Shown piece after piece: positions 11,481 through 20,782 of a stretch of 64,000 nt of DNA. Source of the stretch: Persicaria tinctoria (lineage: Eukaryota; Streptophyta; Magnoliopsida; Caryophyllales; Polygonaceae); contig JBANSL010000010.1 in NCBI GenBank assembly GCA_037127255.1, positions 33,830,120 through 33,894,119 of the forward strand. The letters are read 5' to 3'. Within the stretch, counting starts at the first letter, position 1. The number at the start of each line of letters is the position of its first letter. The notes under the pieces were generated by a model. That model was given only the letters and a program-made list of their open reading frames with translations, did no database searches and had not been told where the DNA came from. A program made the translations under genes and the position numbers.

Positions 11481-11858
11481 TCAACTAAGGTAACAAATAG
11501 ACAATAGACAGTAGTGGTGATTTATAATCCAAGTATAAACTCAACTTTTTCCCGTATTTGCTAGAGATACATTTGATCTGTTTCCTGCAACTAATTTTGT
11601 CATTTTTTCCCTTCATTTGAGAGCTATTTGCCCTAATTTTTCAGCTGAGCATTGTAAGTCAGCTACTTGTGGAAACATGCTAGCTTGAAGCGTTCTGTCA
11701 TCTAAACATAGGAAGAACAACTTCTCTTTTGAATGCCCCACTTCTTGTAAGTTGTAATGTTGTAACTGAAAGGTCATACACTTGTTTCCATTCTCTTTTT
11801 AATGCTATCTGAATGTACTGTATTACGCGCTTAACTCCTCCACGATGGGCAAAACCAG
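11481..11858. other. Spacer
   Basis: No feature recognised. Confidence 0.4.
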
Positions 11859-11963
11859 ACATGGAAAATCATGGGCTGCAGGGCATACACTGCTGACACC
11901 TTGCTCGATGGATTTGATTGGTTGGTCCAGCACATTGCATCTAAGATTTACATGCTTGATTGA
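11859..11963 (+). pseudogene. TTN5/ARL2 small GTPase, last exon only
   Basis: A single terminal exon after a CAG acceptor. It reads WKIMGCRAYTADTLLDGFDW, then LVQHIASKIYMLD and TGA at 11961-11963. It matches the C-terminus of the plant ARL2 orthologue TITAN5 (GCSAYTGEGLLEGFDWLVQD...IYMLD), a GTPase required for tubulin folding and embryo development. The nucleotide-binding G1-G4 motifs are absent, so this is a captured or residual 3' fragment. The SAYTGEG-like G5 region is altered to RAYTADT. Confidence 0.85.
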
Positions 11964-13059
11964 CAATACCCGCTCAAGAATTATCATAATCTATTGAGTA
12001 CATTCAGGTAATAGACGATTCAAGTAAAATTTGGTTTATGTACATATCTGACTTGTCATATCAAAATTGAATTTTTATATCGTATAAATTATTTCTATTT
12101 ATGTAAAAAAGGGTCTTAAGATTTGTTCATTCATTTGGATGTTGTAGTTCTATGATTCATCACCCCCCTCCCCCCAATTCTATCTTGCCTTGACTTTTAT
12201 TTTACTTGTTTGTTCTTGTCCTATAAATTATTTCATTCATCGTTATACCATAACAGAATCATATTGTTTAGTATATCCCTATAAGATTTATTTGTAACTT
12301 TTTATTTTTGCCAGCCACTTTATCTGAAACTTTTTATAGTGAATAACATTATATATTGATTTAGACCAAAATAAACCAATTTTGATATAATTTGACCATT
12401 GTTATTTGTTAGATATCTTATCTTCACAATGCACGGCCCTCTTTAATGGTCTCTTCAGTTCTTATTTGCTTTAAAACTGTAAATTGAGAAAGGAAGTGTT
12501 AGTTGGTCAATGGATGATTGAAATTAAATGTTTGCTAAAGTTATAAAGTTCTCTTTTTTTATTTGCACACGATGATGTAATACTTGTTTGCTACTCACAA
12601 CTGGACACGAAAAGAACCTGGAGTTATGTACAGTCTCAAAAATTATTGAGTGAAGAACTATAGAGTATAATTGGTTTTCTCATAAATATGATTTCATCAG
12701 GATTTGATACTTTTGTAATAGGCCTCTTGTTTATTGCAAAGTGGTACAATGAACAATTGCAGGTTGGATCCTTCCGCTCATATGAGTCCATGGAGAAGCA
12801 GGAAATGATGAGGAGTTTATTTATTTCATTTTCTTCTCTTATAAAAGAAAAATATAATAAACAGATTAATCATTCTATCTTTTTAGGTTCTATGTATTCC
12901 AAACAAAATAAATGAATAACACCTCCTTTTATTATATAAGAAGTCATTAATTTTCCGACCACCTAATTGCCTGTTTTGGAATAGTATTTTGCACCCTATG
13001 GTTGGCAACTGATTTTCCAAATTAGGTGTTTCACGTCGTTTAAATTGATGACTTGACAG
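11964..13059. other. Spacer, no gene recognised
   Basis: AT-rich. An open frame at 12688-12915 has no recognisable domain. Confidence 0.45.
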
Positions 13060-13150
13060 GAAGAACGTGGTTATGCAGAGGAGAATATGCTCTTCTTCAT
13101 GAAAACGTCAGCGGAAACTGCTCTTAATGTCAATGAGATGTTCTAGATAG
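13060..13150 (+). pseudogene. RAB5 (RHA1/ARA7-type) GTPase, single exon fragment
   Basis: An exon bounded by ACAG and GGTATG. It reads EERGYAEENMLFFMKTSAET, then ALNVNEMF and an in-frame TAG. Plant RAB5 proteins (RABF, endosomal trafficking) have [33 protein letters not shown]. The ETSAK guanine-base contact motif is changed to KTSAE, and the YEI codons are collapsed. No other RAB5 exon is found, so this is a non-functional fragment. Confidence 0.82.
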
Positions 13151-13530
13151 GTATGTTTTATTATAATCCAAGTTACTCCAAATATTTGGCTCATATCATG
13201 TGCATTAGTTCCAGTGTTATGCTTGTGAAATAGATTGCCAGTTGTTCACCTTTTCCTGTAATTTAGCAGAAGTGAACCCTTTTGAATTCAGGAGATGAAA
13301 ATTTCTTGGAAAACTGGACTCATTTGCTCTAATTTATTCCATGAAAATTATTTATTGTGTTGAACTTCTTTAAAGTAAGAAAATTTCCATTTTGTTTATC
13401 TTTATTAAATTGGCAATTCAAACTTAAGAACTGATCATTATTGTCTCTTAATTATTATTATTTCTTAAAATATTTGTAATAATTACAGGAAACCTTTATA
13501 GAAGGTCTTGTTCAGTTTTTATGACAGTAA

Positions 13531-14626
13531 CAAATAAAGAGCAAGCCTCATCCTTGTCAGCTAAGCTAGACGAGTCACAGCAGCAGCTGATTGAGCTCTC
13601 TGAATCCTAGGAGGCTATACTTCATGAGCTTCTTACAATATCACAGGAAAGAGACCGATCATGGCAGTCCGAGCTAGAGTCTCTCTAGAAGCAATATGCT
13701 GCAGACAGTGTGGCTCTATCGTCTGCCATGAATGAGGTACAAAGGCTCAAGAAGCAGCTTGATGTAGCAGCTGAGTCTGCACATGAGGAGGTCCAAAGCC
13801 TAAGAGTTGAGCTCTCGGAAACTGTAGACTTGGTCTAGGAATTGAAGCACCAGCTGCTGGAGGATGCTAAGGAATCCGAAGCTCGCGGTCTTGAAAGGCT
13901 CAGTGACACTCAAAGGCAGCTGAAAGCAGCCACTGAATTTGTGGAAGCAATTCGGTCAGATAGCTTGGAAGCAAAGGAAGGATACAACACCCTAGCTTAG
14001 GAACTAGAGCAAATGAAGATGCAAGTGAACACATTGGAGGTGCTTGTGACCCAACTTAAGCAACATTTTTCCAAGAAACCTACGGATGATCATGAGGTTG
14101 AGGAGGCAGACAAGCTCAACATAAAGATTGATTCGCTAAAACTCGAGGCAGGACAGTTGAAGTTGGCATTGGAGGCATCTGAGGCGAGGTACCAGAATGA
14201 ATATATCCAAAGCACACTTCAAATCATGAGTGCTTATGAAGTTGTGGAGAGAGCAAAGTCAGAATCAAACCTCAAGGAGGCGGCATTGGTGGAAAATTGA
14301 AAAAGGCGAAAGAAGCAGTTGCAGAGTTGCGAACGAGCAGCCATAGAGCTAAGAAGTTTGCGGAACATCTATATGTGACACAAGTTGCGAACGCAGAACT
14401 AGAAGCCGAGATGAGGATGTTGAAGGTGCATGCAGATCAGTGGAGGAAGGCTGCTGAGGCAGCTGCTGCAATGCTCTCTCCGGTTTGCAAACTCAACTTC
14501 AAGCGCCTCTGCCTCCAGGGCCGGCTCGAGGAAAATTCGAATAAGCTTCAGAAGGAAAGGGATACATCGCAGAAGCGTAGTCCGTACCTCACCCCGATCG
14601 CTATAATTCGAAGACTATTTGTCTGA
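13531..14626 (+). pseudogene. ICR/RIP (interactor of constitutively active ROP), broken
   Basis: A long alpha-helical coiled-coil frame similar to ICR/RIP scaffold proteins, which bind active ROP GTPases at the plasma membrane and organise microtubules. From 13531 a single frame runs with only four in-frame TAG codons (13608-13610, 13686-13688, 13836-13838, 13998-14000), each where glutamine fits the heptad context. The frame then shifts near 14297 and continues through ELRTSSHRAKKFAEHL and the family hallmark DQWRKAAEAAAAMLS, followed by a poorly conserved serine/acid-rich tail. Because it is one continuous 3' exon with little length change, the copy is probably young, but it is non-functional. 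Confidence 0.82.
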
Positions 14627-14935
14627 TTCCCATCCTCTGACTCCGACTGTGCTGAGGAGGAAGAGGAGATTCGCTCTCCAGGAAGAGGAAGAGGAGGAGG
14701 AGCCTGTCAAAGGCGGGAGCAAGAACAACAGATTGGTGAGGAAGGCTCGACGACAACTTCGACATGGTGGGTAACGATGTCTTCCAATGATGTTAACACA
14801 ATAACACATGAGACTGGGATCGTTGGCTGCGCTTACTTCATTCAAATGATGTGCGAAGCACGGTTCACCCCTAGTATGTATAAACGTGACTATACGGAGT
14901 AAAAAAAAAATGGCGCGGGGTACTTTTGTTATTTA

Positions 14936-15169
14936 CTACCTCCGATCCAAAATATATGTCGTTTGACTTTTCAACACGCATTTTAAGAAGGTAAAAACTA
15001 TATAAAATATCAACTTTTTTAAAATTATTTTTTACAACTTAATATTTGTTGGTAATAAGTATTAGATTGTAAAAAAATAATAATAAAAAAGTTAATATAT
15101 TATATAGTTTTTAGCTCCTTAAAATACGTGTTAAAAAGTCAAACGACATACATTTTGGATCGGAGGGAG
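14936..15169. mobile_element. Stowaway-type MITE, 234 bp
   Basis: Same family as the element at 7906. Termini CTACCTCCGATCC and GGATCGGAGGGAG, TA at 14934-14935 and 15170-15171, and a near-palindromic body (ATATGTCGTTTGACTTTT versus AAAAGTCAAACGACATA). Confidence 0.9.
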
Positions 15170-15896
15170 TACTTGTTAGTGGCTTAGTGCCTTAGTGGGT
15201 TTAGGAGGTGGTTAATTGGCACGGTTGATGATTTTTTGTACAAGTTATGGTTTTCAGTTTTTTACCTTCACTTTTTTTTAATAACATTTTATATTTTAAA
15301 AGGAAATAATTATTTGTTCCATTATTGGAAGATACTTATAAAAAAAATTTAATATATTTAAATGAATTATACACTACGTATAATAAAAGAGAAGACGTTT
15401 GTAATATGTGTCGACTTCTCCTTAATTGTATTGTTTTTAACCAATTGTATTTTTCCCATTAATAAATACAATATAGCAATATATACTCAATATAAGATTT
15501 TACTAATTTTTTTTATCCAATTCCACTTAATTAATATAAAAATATATGCTTCGGATAAGATTTTACCCAATTTAGTTAGATATCGATATATTTTTAGAAG
15601 ATTAATATAAGCTTAAGATAATATTTTACGGTTTTACCAAATTTTGTTAGATATCGATATATTTTTACAAAAGTTTACCCATGTTTGTAAAATATGTATA
15701 TATTATATCTCTTTTATTGGTAATCAATTAAACATATTGATAGAAATTAATTAGTTAAACGGGTGTTAATACAAAAATTATTTAAAAGTAAATAAAATAA
15801 AACGATATATGTAATATAGTGGTAGGTAGAGTTAATGTTTAATTACAAGTTACTTTATATATATATTTTTAATATCAAATGAATTAATATTACAAA
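15170..15896. other. AT-rich stretch with an imperfect direct duplication
   Basis: No gene. A segment of the type TTTTACC-AATTT-GTTAGATATCGATATATTTTTA occurs twice (about 15560-15600 and 15630-15668). It may be the subterminal region of the putative Helitron ending at 15926. Confidence 0.45.
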
Positions 15897-15926
15897 AACC
15901 GCACAAAAGTACGGGTGCTTAACTAG
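15897..15926 (+). mobile_element. Putative Helitron 3' terminus
   Basis: A degraded hairpin (ACCGCAC, AAAA loop, GTACGGGT), eight bases, then CTAG at 15923-15926 followed by T. This matches the plant Helitron 3' end rule: a short GC-rich hairpin, a 3' CTRR, and insertion before T. The stem has one mismatch and one bulge. No 5' TC end can be located with confidence and no Rep/helicase ORF is seen, so a non-autonomous element is inferred. Confidence 0.5.
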
Positions 15927-16599
15927 TTACATATTTAAAGGAGCATATAATATTCAACCTATTTTCATTTCTTTAACTACTCATTGAGAATATTTATTCA
16001 AATCATCAATAACTAGTAATTTTTATTTAACCCAATATTATAAGTGTACTTAAAAATAATACATATTAAACCGGAAGACTGAGCCGACCCCAATTAATTT
16101 TTAAAAGAGCGTGCTAGCTCTTTGGTATTTTTGCATTTTTTGACTTTATATATATGGTCTGTCCTATTTTATTTATGATAAAAAGGAAAGCCCAATAACT
16201 GGAAAAAAAAAATTGATAAAAGATTGAGAAATATATGCCCCTTTTTTTTCCTGGATTTAAATACTACCGTTTATTTTTTTGGTAAATAGAGAGAGGTTAT
16301 CAGGGAATTGAATTGAGGACATTCGAGTACTATCCTGAGATTCTTTCCGACTCGAGCATGAGCACCCTGACATGGTTAATTACTACCGTCACCCTACCTA
16401 GTGAATAATTGAAGATCGAGCTTTATTTTTAGTTTTTATTTATTTTATAAAGATAAATATCTCACGATTGTACAAACGAATGCGATTTGAAACATATAAA
16501 TAGAATCTTGTATATTCATTAAAAAAAAGTGATTCATATTAAAGTTTTGGGCATTAATTTTCAAGAAGTCTATATATATATATTGATCCGAATAATTGA
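15927..16599. other. AT-rich spacer
   Basis: No gene or structured repeat recognised. Confidence 0.4.
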
Positions 16600-17060
16600 T
16601 TCATTTGAAATATAATCAAACCAAAATAGACAAAGTTAAAATCTGATTAAACCAAAACCCAATTGATCATACCGAATGAAGATGAAATTTAGTAATTAAA
16701 TCAAAACCCGATTCATCCGACCCGATCACCCCGAAATCCGATTAATCCGAAACTCGAATATGTCAACATCCGTTTCAACCCTAACCCAACCATATGTAAT
16801 TCCGATTCAATCGAAACCCAACTCCACCGACCCGATTTTGTCGAAACCCGATTAAGTTGAAACCCGATTAAGCCGAAACCCGATTTAACTTACTCGGTTA
16901 CTTTTCAATAATCCGATTTTATCCAATCCAGTCAAACCCGGAATTGACCCGACCCGATCCGATACAACCCGAATTTCAGTCAATCCGATATGAATTCAAG
17001 TCCGAAACAACCCGAAACCGAAATGTCCGACCGAGACCGATCCGGCTTGCCCGATTGCCA
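16600..17060. repeat. Degenerate short repeat, CGAAACCCGATT-like word
   Basis: About 20 imperfect copies of a 10-14-bp word around CCGAAACCCGATTNA, in one orientation and with variable spacing. Clear examples lie between 16810 and 16900. There is no coding potential. It looks like a decayed minisatellite or simple-repeat expansion. Confidence 0.65.
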
Positions 17061-17440
17061 GCTCTAAGTAAGGCACTTCGATCAATGCTCAAATTATATA
17101 CATCAACTGTTACTGATTGGTAGAGTTTCGCAGCTTTGCTATCGTTATCACCTTTCTACTCTCCACTGCCTATTGTTTTTGGAGGCGAGAGGACAAGGGA
17201 TTGAGCATATTGGGTGGGTCAATAGAAATGGTAAACCCCAAGCCAAGATGTCAGGGAGATGTTTTTGCAAGCAAGAAATCAATCAGACAGCTACCATGAC
17301 AGAAATTGGTTTTTTTTTTTTAAATGACGCGGGCAATTAGAGGAAGAAAGATGAACTAGACAAACAGATCACCTGCCGATTTTGAATTTGTCATATTCTT
17401 CACCCAGCTGGGAAATGCAATCAGTGGATGAAAAAACACC
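17061..17440. other. Spacer, no gene recognised
   Basis: A 60-codon open frame at 17117-17299 has no recognisable domain. Confidence 0.35.
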
Positions 17441-17468
17441 TGCTCTTATATATATATATATAAGAGCA
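17441..17468. repeat. Perfect 28-bp palindrome with (TA)n core
   Basis: TGCTCTTA, then alternating TA, then TAAGAGCA. The two 8-base arms are exact reverse complements, giving a cruciform-capable site. Confidence 0.85.
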
Positions 17469-17727
17469 AGCTTCTGAAGACCTGGGTCACATTGGTTCGA
17501 TCAACACAGTCAATGCAGTTAGATCTGATAACTCCCTTTTGTTCTTCCAACAAATTCCCTTACATCCATCCTTTAGGAAGTATCTGCAGTGCTAAAAGAA
17601 AAATGATTAGAACCAATATCATGGAATACATTCCCTGTGAAACATCCTTCTCATGCTTACTTAGAAATGGTGACAGGTGATCAGGAAGAAAGAGAAGGTC
17701 TATGAATTGCATATACACACATCTTGA

Positions 17728-19023
17728 TCACCCTTGCTTCATATGCTGCTTTTGTTCCTTTGGACTTGATGTTTTTACCAATGCTTCTTCAAAAGCAAGT
17801 AAATCTTGGGTTGTAATAAATGGAAGCGATAGCAAAATCTGCAACAGAGAAACATCCATATGTTATTATGGAAAGAGGTGATCAGACGAGTTACCCAATG
17901 TTGAGAGAAAAGACATTCAACTCACCTGCCTGGGCGCTGGATCCCTATCCACTAAATAAATGAATATATCGCAACATAGACTGACTAAATCAGCACTGAT
18001 CAAAGCATTTGACTCAAGAGCCAAACCTTGGATTATTGCGTAAAACAGATCTCTGCAAACAAATTCTTTCAGTTCCACATTGTTTGTAGCTACGCACAGA
18101 GTAACAACAACACCACAAAAAGACGAAACTTTGCTCATGGAATTAGTGTCTGTCCATTTAAAGGCTTCCAGCGCTATCTGGAGTGCAGGCCCTGCAAGAC
18201 TCTTGTGCTTCAAAATGAAACTGCATTAAACCAAAAGAGGAAAAAATAAAGATACCAATGAATTGCCCAACCAATGACAAAAACGAGGGAATGCTAGAAA
18301 ATGCATTCAGGTCCTTGAGAGCAGATGCACCTAAGTGGTTAACATGGCCTGAGTGTTCAAGAGAAGAAACTCCTGTGTTTTGACCAGGGGAAGCCATGGC
18401 CGACAAAAGTGCACAAACCTCACGAGTTAAATCTTGCAGCAACTTCTCCTCCATTACTTCCACCTTCAGATCTGATCCAGGCAGTATCCCATTAAGATCT
18501 GGAACTTTTGCCCTACCTTCATGAAGCAGACTTGACCACGAGCAGCTTAGCACTTGTTGAGCATGACGAAATAAAAGATGCAGGAGGTTCTCTACCCATC
18601 TCTCCCAAAAATCTGAAGGGCATGATTTAACAAATGGAATCAAGACTGAGTGAATAAGCTGTTTCATATGTCTGAACTCCATATACTCCTCATTCTCCAT
18701 TAATGCTAGAATCACTGTATTACTATCCAAAATATGAAAAAATGTGTTGGCGATTGAAGTTGACAAGCCCAACAGATTGTACCTACAAAGTAGAATACCA
18801 AAAGTGAACACATTAAAATAATAGGACTTGTATAGTAAGAGCAATGCACGGCAATGGACATTACCAATTAGATAATATCGTGTCAACTATGAGAGAATAA
18901 GAAAAGAAGTCATCTGGAAAACACCAGTACATACCCACTTTCCCTTATGCCTCTCAACCAGTTTCATATGTCAGCTTCATTTGGCTCAGAATTTGCTAAT
19001 GTAATTGTCAACCAACGATCCAT
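17728..19023 (-). pseudogene. HST: HASTY (exportin-5 orthologue), 3' exons
   Basis: Minus-strand 3' part of HASTY, the plant exportin-5 orthologue of the importin-beta family that promotes miRNA biogenesis. Exons in gene order: 19023-18945 (MDRWLTITLANSEPNEADI, with TGA at plus 18964-18966), 18782-18256 (long HEAT-repeat segment with MEFRHMKQLIHSVLIPFVKS and SSLLHEGRAKVPDL), 18220-17936 (KHKSLAGPALQIALEAF, NNVELKEFVCRDLFYAI, DRDPAPRQ) and 17840-17728 (LAFEEALVKTSSPKEQK, then TGA). Between 18255 and 18221 the apparent intron is only 35 bp, short for a plant, suggesting a deletion. The final residues of intact HASTY (ITNV-type tail) are missing. At least the 5' two thirds of the gene is absent. 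It is probably a pseudogene, although the two large exons are open. Confidence 0.88.
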
Positions 19024-19375
19024 CTGCAAATGATAAAGCACCCTTGTGCACTTTTTGATTCACTTCTCCTTTTCTACACAGGAGTTCCGAATGACAACTG
19101 ATATCTTCCTGATATAAAGTCAGCTAGCTTTCTCCCCAAAACTCAAAACAAAAAAGATTGATTTCGCTGCATTTCAAAAAGTCAGCTAGCTGATATCTTC
19201 CTGATCTAATTTCTCACAAACAACAACCATCTGATTAAAACAATCATGTATCTAATAAATCTTGTGAAATCATCACAAAACACAGGCAATTTAAAAGCCC
19301 AAAATACAGATCACAAATTCAAACTAAAGGCAAATTGACGCATACCTTGACAGCGGCTGCTCTTCAGACGCCGTG
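19024..19375. other. Spacer
   Basis: AT-rich. A segment GTCAGCTAGCT-type is duplicated near 19120 and 19180. No gene seen. Confidence 0.4.
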
Positions 19376-19486
19376 CTTCGCGAGAGGGCGGAAGAAGAAA
19401 AGAACCCTAGCTAGAGCTTCGCGAGAGGGCGGAAGAAGAAAAGAACCCTAGCTAGAGCTTCGCGAGAGGGCGGAAGAAGAAAAGAA
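19376..19486. repeat. 41-bp tandem repeat, about 2.7 copies
   Basis: Units start at 19376, 19417 and 19458 with CTTCGCGAGAGGGCGGAAGA. The period is exactly 41 bp, the first two copies are identical and the third is truncated. On the minus strand each unit reads CTAGGGTTCTTTTCTTCTTC, like a plant 5' UTR. The array lies immediately upstream of the minus-strand HASTY fragment. Confidence 0.9.
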
Positions 19487-19648
19487 GCGAAGGAAACGAA
19501 GCGACAGAAATTAACCAATAATCTCAAACCACAAATTAAGTACTGTATTACTATATGGAGTCAAAGATCCAAGTCAACAAAAATTCAACGAAATTGAATA
19601 TACCATACTCCGTATGGAATTAGTGTTTTAGCAGTAAATGCAGTATTA

Positions 19649-20080
19649 TTACATGAACAAAAAGTTCTCTAAGCACCGTCGGTTGGCCTCCTTCGTATTC
19701 GTATCCCCCTTTGGCTCCTTCTTCTCCCCGGGCTCCTTCTTCTCCGCCTTCTCCGGATCCAGTGCAAATGCAAGTGCGATGGCGATGGCCTTGAAACAGA
19801 TGAGCACCACCAGTCCAATCATAACGCAGTCGGTTGACTTTGAGTTGGCTCCCTTAGCATCAATCTTACGGACTACGAACTCAGACAAGACATCGCCAAC
19901 CACCGCTGTTGGATCAAGTAGATTCGACGCGTGATGGATCAAGGTCGCAGTAGGTTTTAGGATGATCTTTGGATCGATCAATTTGCACTGAATTGGTTTG
20001 TAGGTGGGGTGGGGTGGACGTGGACGGAGGGAGGTGCATCGGGAGAAATGGAGGTTTGTGGTGAGGGCTAAACCCGCCAT
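19649..20080 (-). CDS. Small plastid-targeted membrane protein, function unknown
   Basis: A 143-codon open frame. The N-terminus (MAGLALTTNLHFSRCTSLRP) is rich in S/T/R/P with no early acids, like a chloroplast transit peptide. A middle soluble segment (about residues 50-80) precedes a single hydrophobic helix (about 84-107, containing VMIGLVVLICFKAIAIALAF) and a strongly charged C-terminal tail rich in K, E and G. It is a single-exon gene. GC content and domain order look like a real gene, and it is one of very few intact host-like reading frames in the window. I do not recognise the family. The overlapping plus-strand frame at 19638-19934 is a shadow. It could still be a partial copy of a longer gene. 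Confidence 0.55.
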   Translation of the reverse strand: MAGLALTTNLHFSRCTSLRPRPPHPTYKPIQCKLIDPKIILKPTATLIHHASNLLDPTAVVGDVLSEFVVRKIDAKGANSKSTDCVMIGLVVLICFKAIAIALAFALDPEKAEKKEPGEKKEPKGDTNTKEANRRCLENFLFM

Positions 20081-20773
20081 TGGAATGGGAAGCGATTTGG
20101 ATTTTGAGGGATTGGATTTTGAGGGAAGGAGGGGAAGGTTACAAGGATAGGCTACAAGTATCAGTTGCAGAGTCTTCGGTAAGTGTTACTCCTTATTCCG
20201 TCACTTAGGGCATGTTTGGCGGGAGCTTTCCAAAGCGTTAGATAGGGCGTGACGGAGTTCAACCCAGCACTCGCAATCGACTCTCACTACCCTCCCGACT
20301 AGTCTAAGCATCGAAAAAGACTCAAAAACGAATCGAAACGAGGATAAATTCGGAGCTCACCGAGATGGATTTTTCGCTACTTCGGAGCACTGGATCGGAG
20401 GTCTGAGTGTTGTCGGATGCCCGTAATGGCTTGTCGAACCTGCACCGCATATGGGTGATTACAAAGGAAGAGCTTCTAGATGGTTTCGATCGATCGAGGA
20501 GGAGAACGGCTTACCGCAAGTTAGCTTGCAAAACAGAGCAAGGAGGTCGGTTCACTCTCAAACGGACGTTGGATCTTCGGAGGCTCGTCGATGACGCCAA
20601 GAGCTCCAGGGGCGGCTGCGATTGCTCTTCGATGAAAGAGGAGGATGCGAGGGTGACAACAACGATGAAGAGGCTCCGATGCGAGGTGCGTGGTGATGGT
20701 GACGAGGGGAGGAACCAAGGCTGCGATGGTGGTGATGGTGATGATCGATGGATGATGATGGAGAAGTGGTGAA
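20081..20773. other. GC-rich spacer, doubtful 121-codon frame
   Basis: Starts with the promoter side of the plastid-protein gene. An open frame at 20407-20772 (+) is rich in R, D and G, ends in simple GATGGTGAT-type repeats and has no recognisable domain. I would not call it a gene. Confidence 0.4.
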
Positions 20774-20782
20774 TTTTTATAA

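Noticed and set aside
19376..19486. Short regular repeats considered as a CRISPR array
   Set aside because: Units are directly tandem with no unique spacers, and the context is a plant nuclear genome.
20407..20772. 121-codon open frame, R/D/G-rich
   Set aside because: Low-complexity tail from GATGGTGAT-type simple repeats and no domain; GC-rich sequence keeps frames open by chance.
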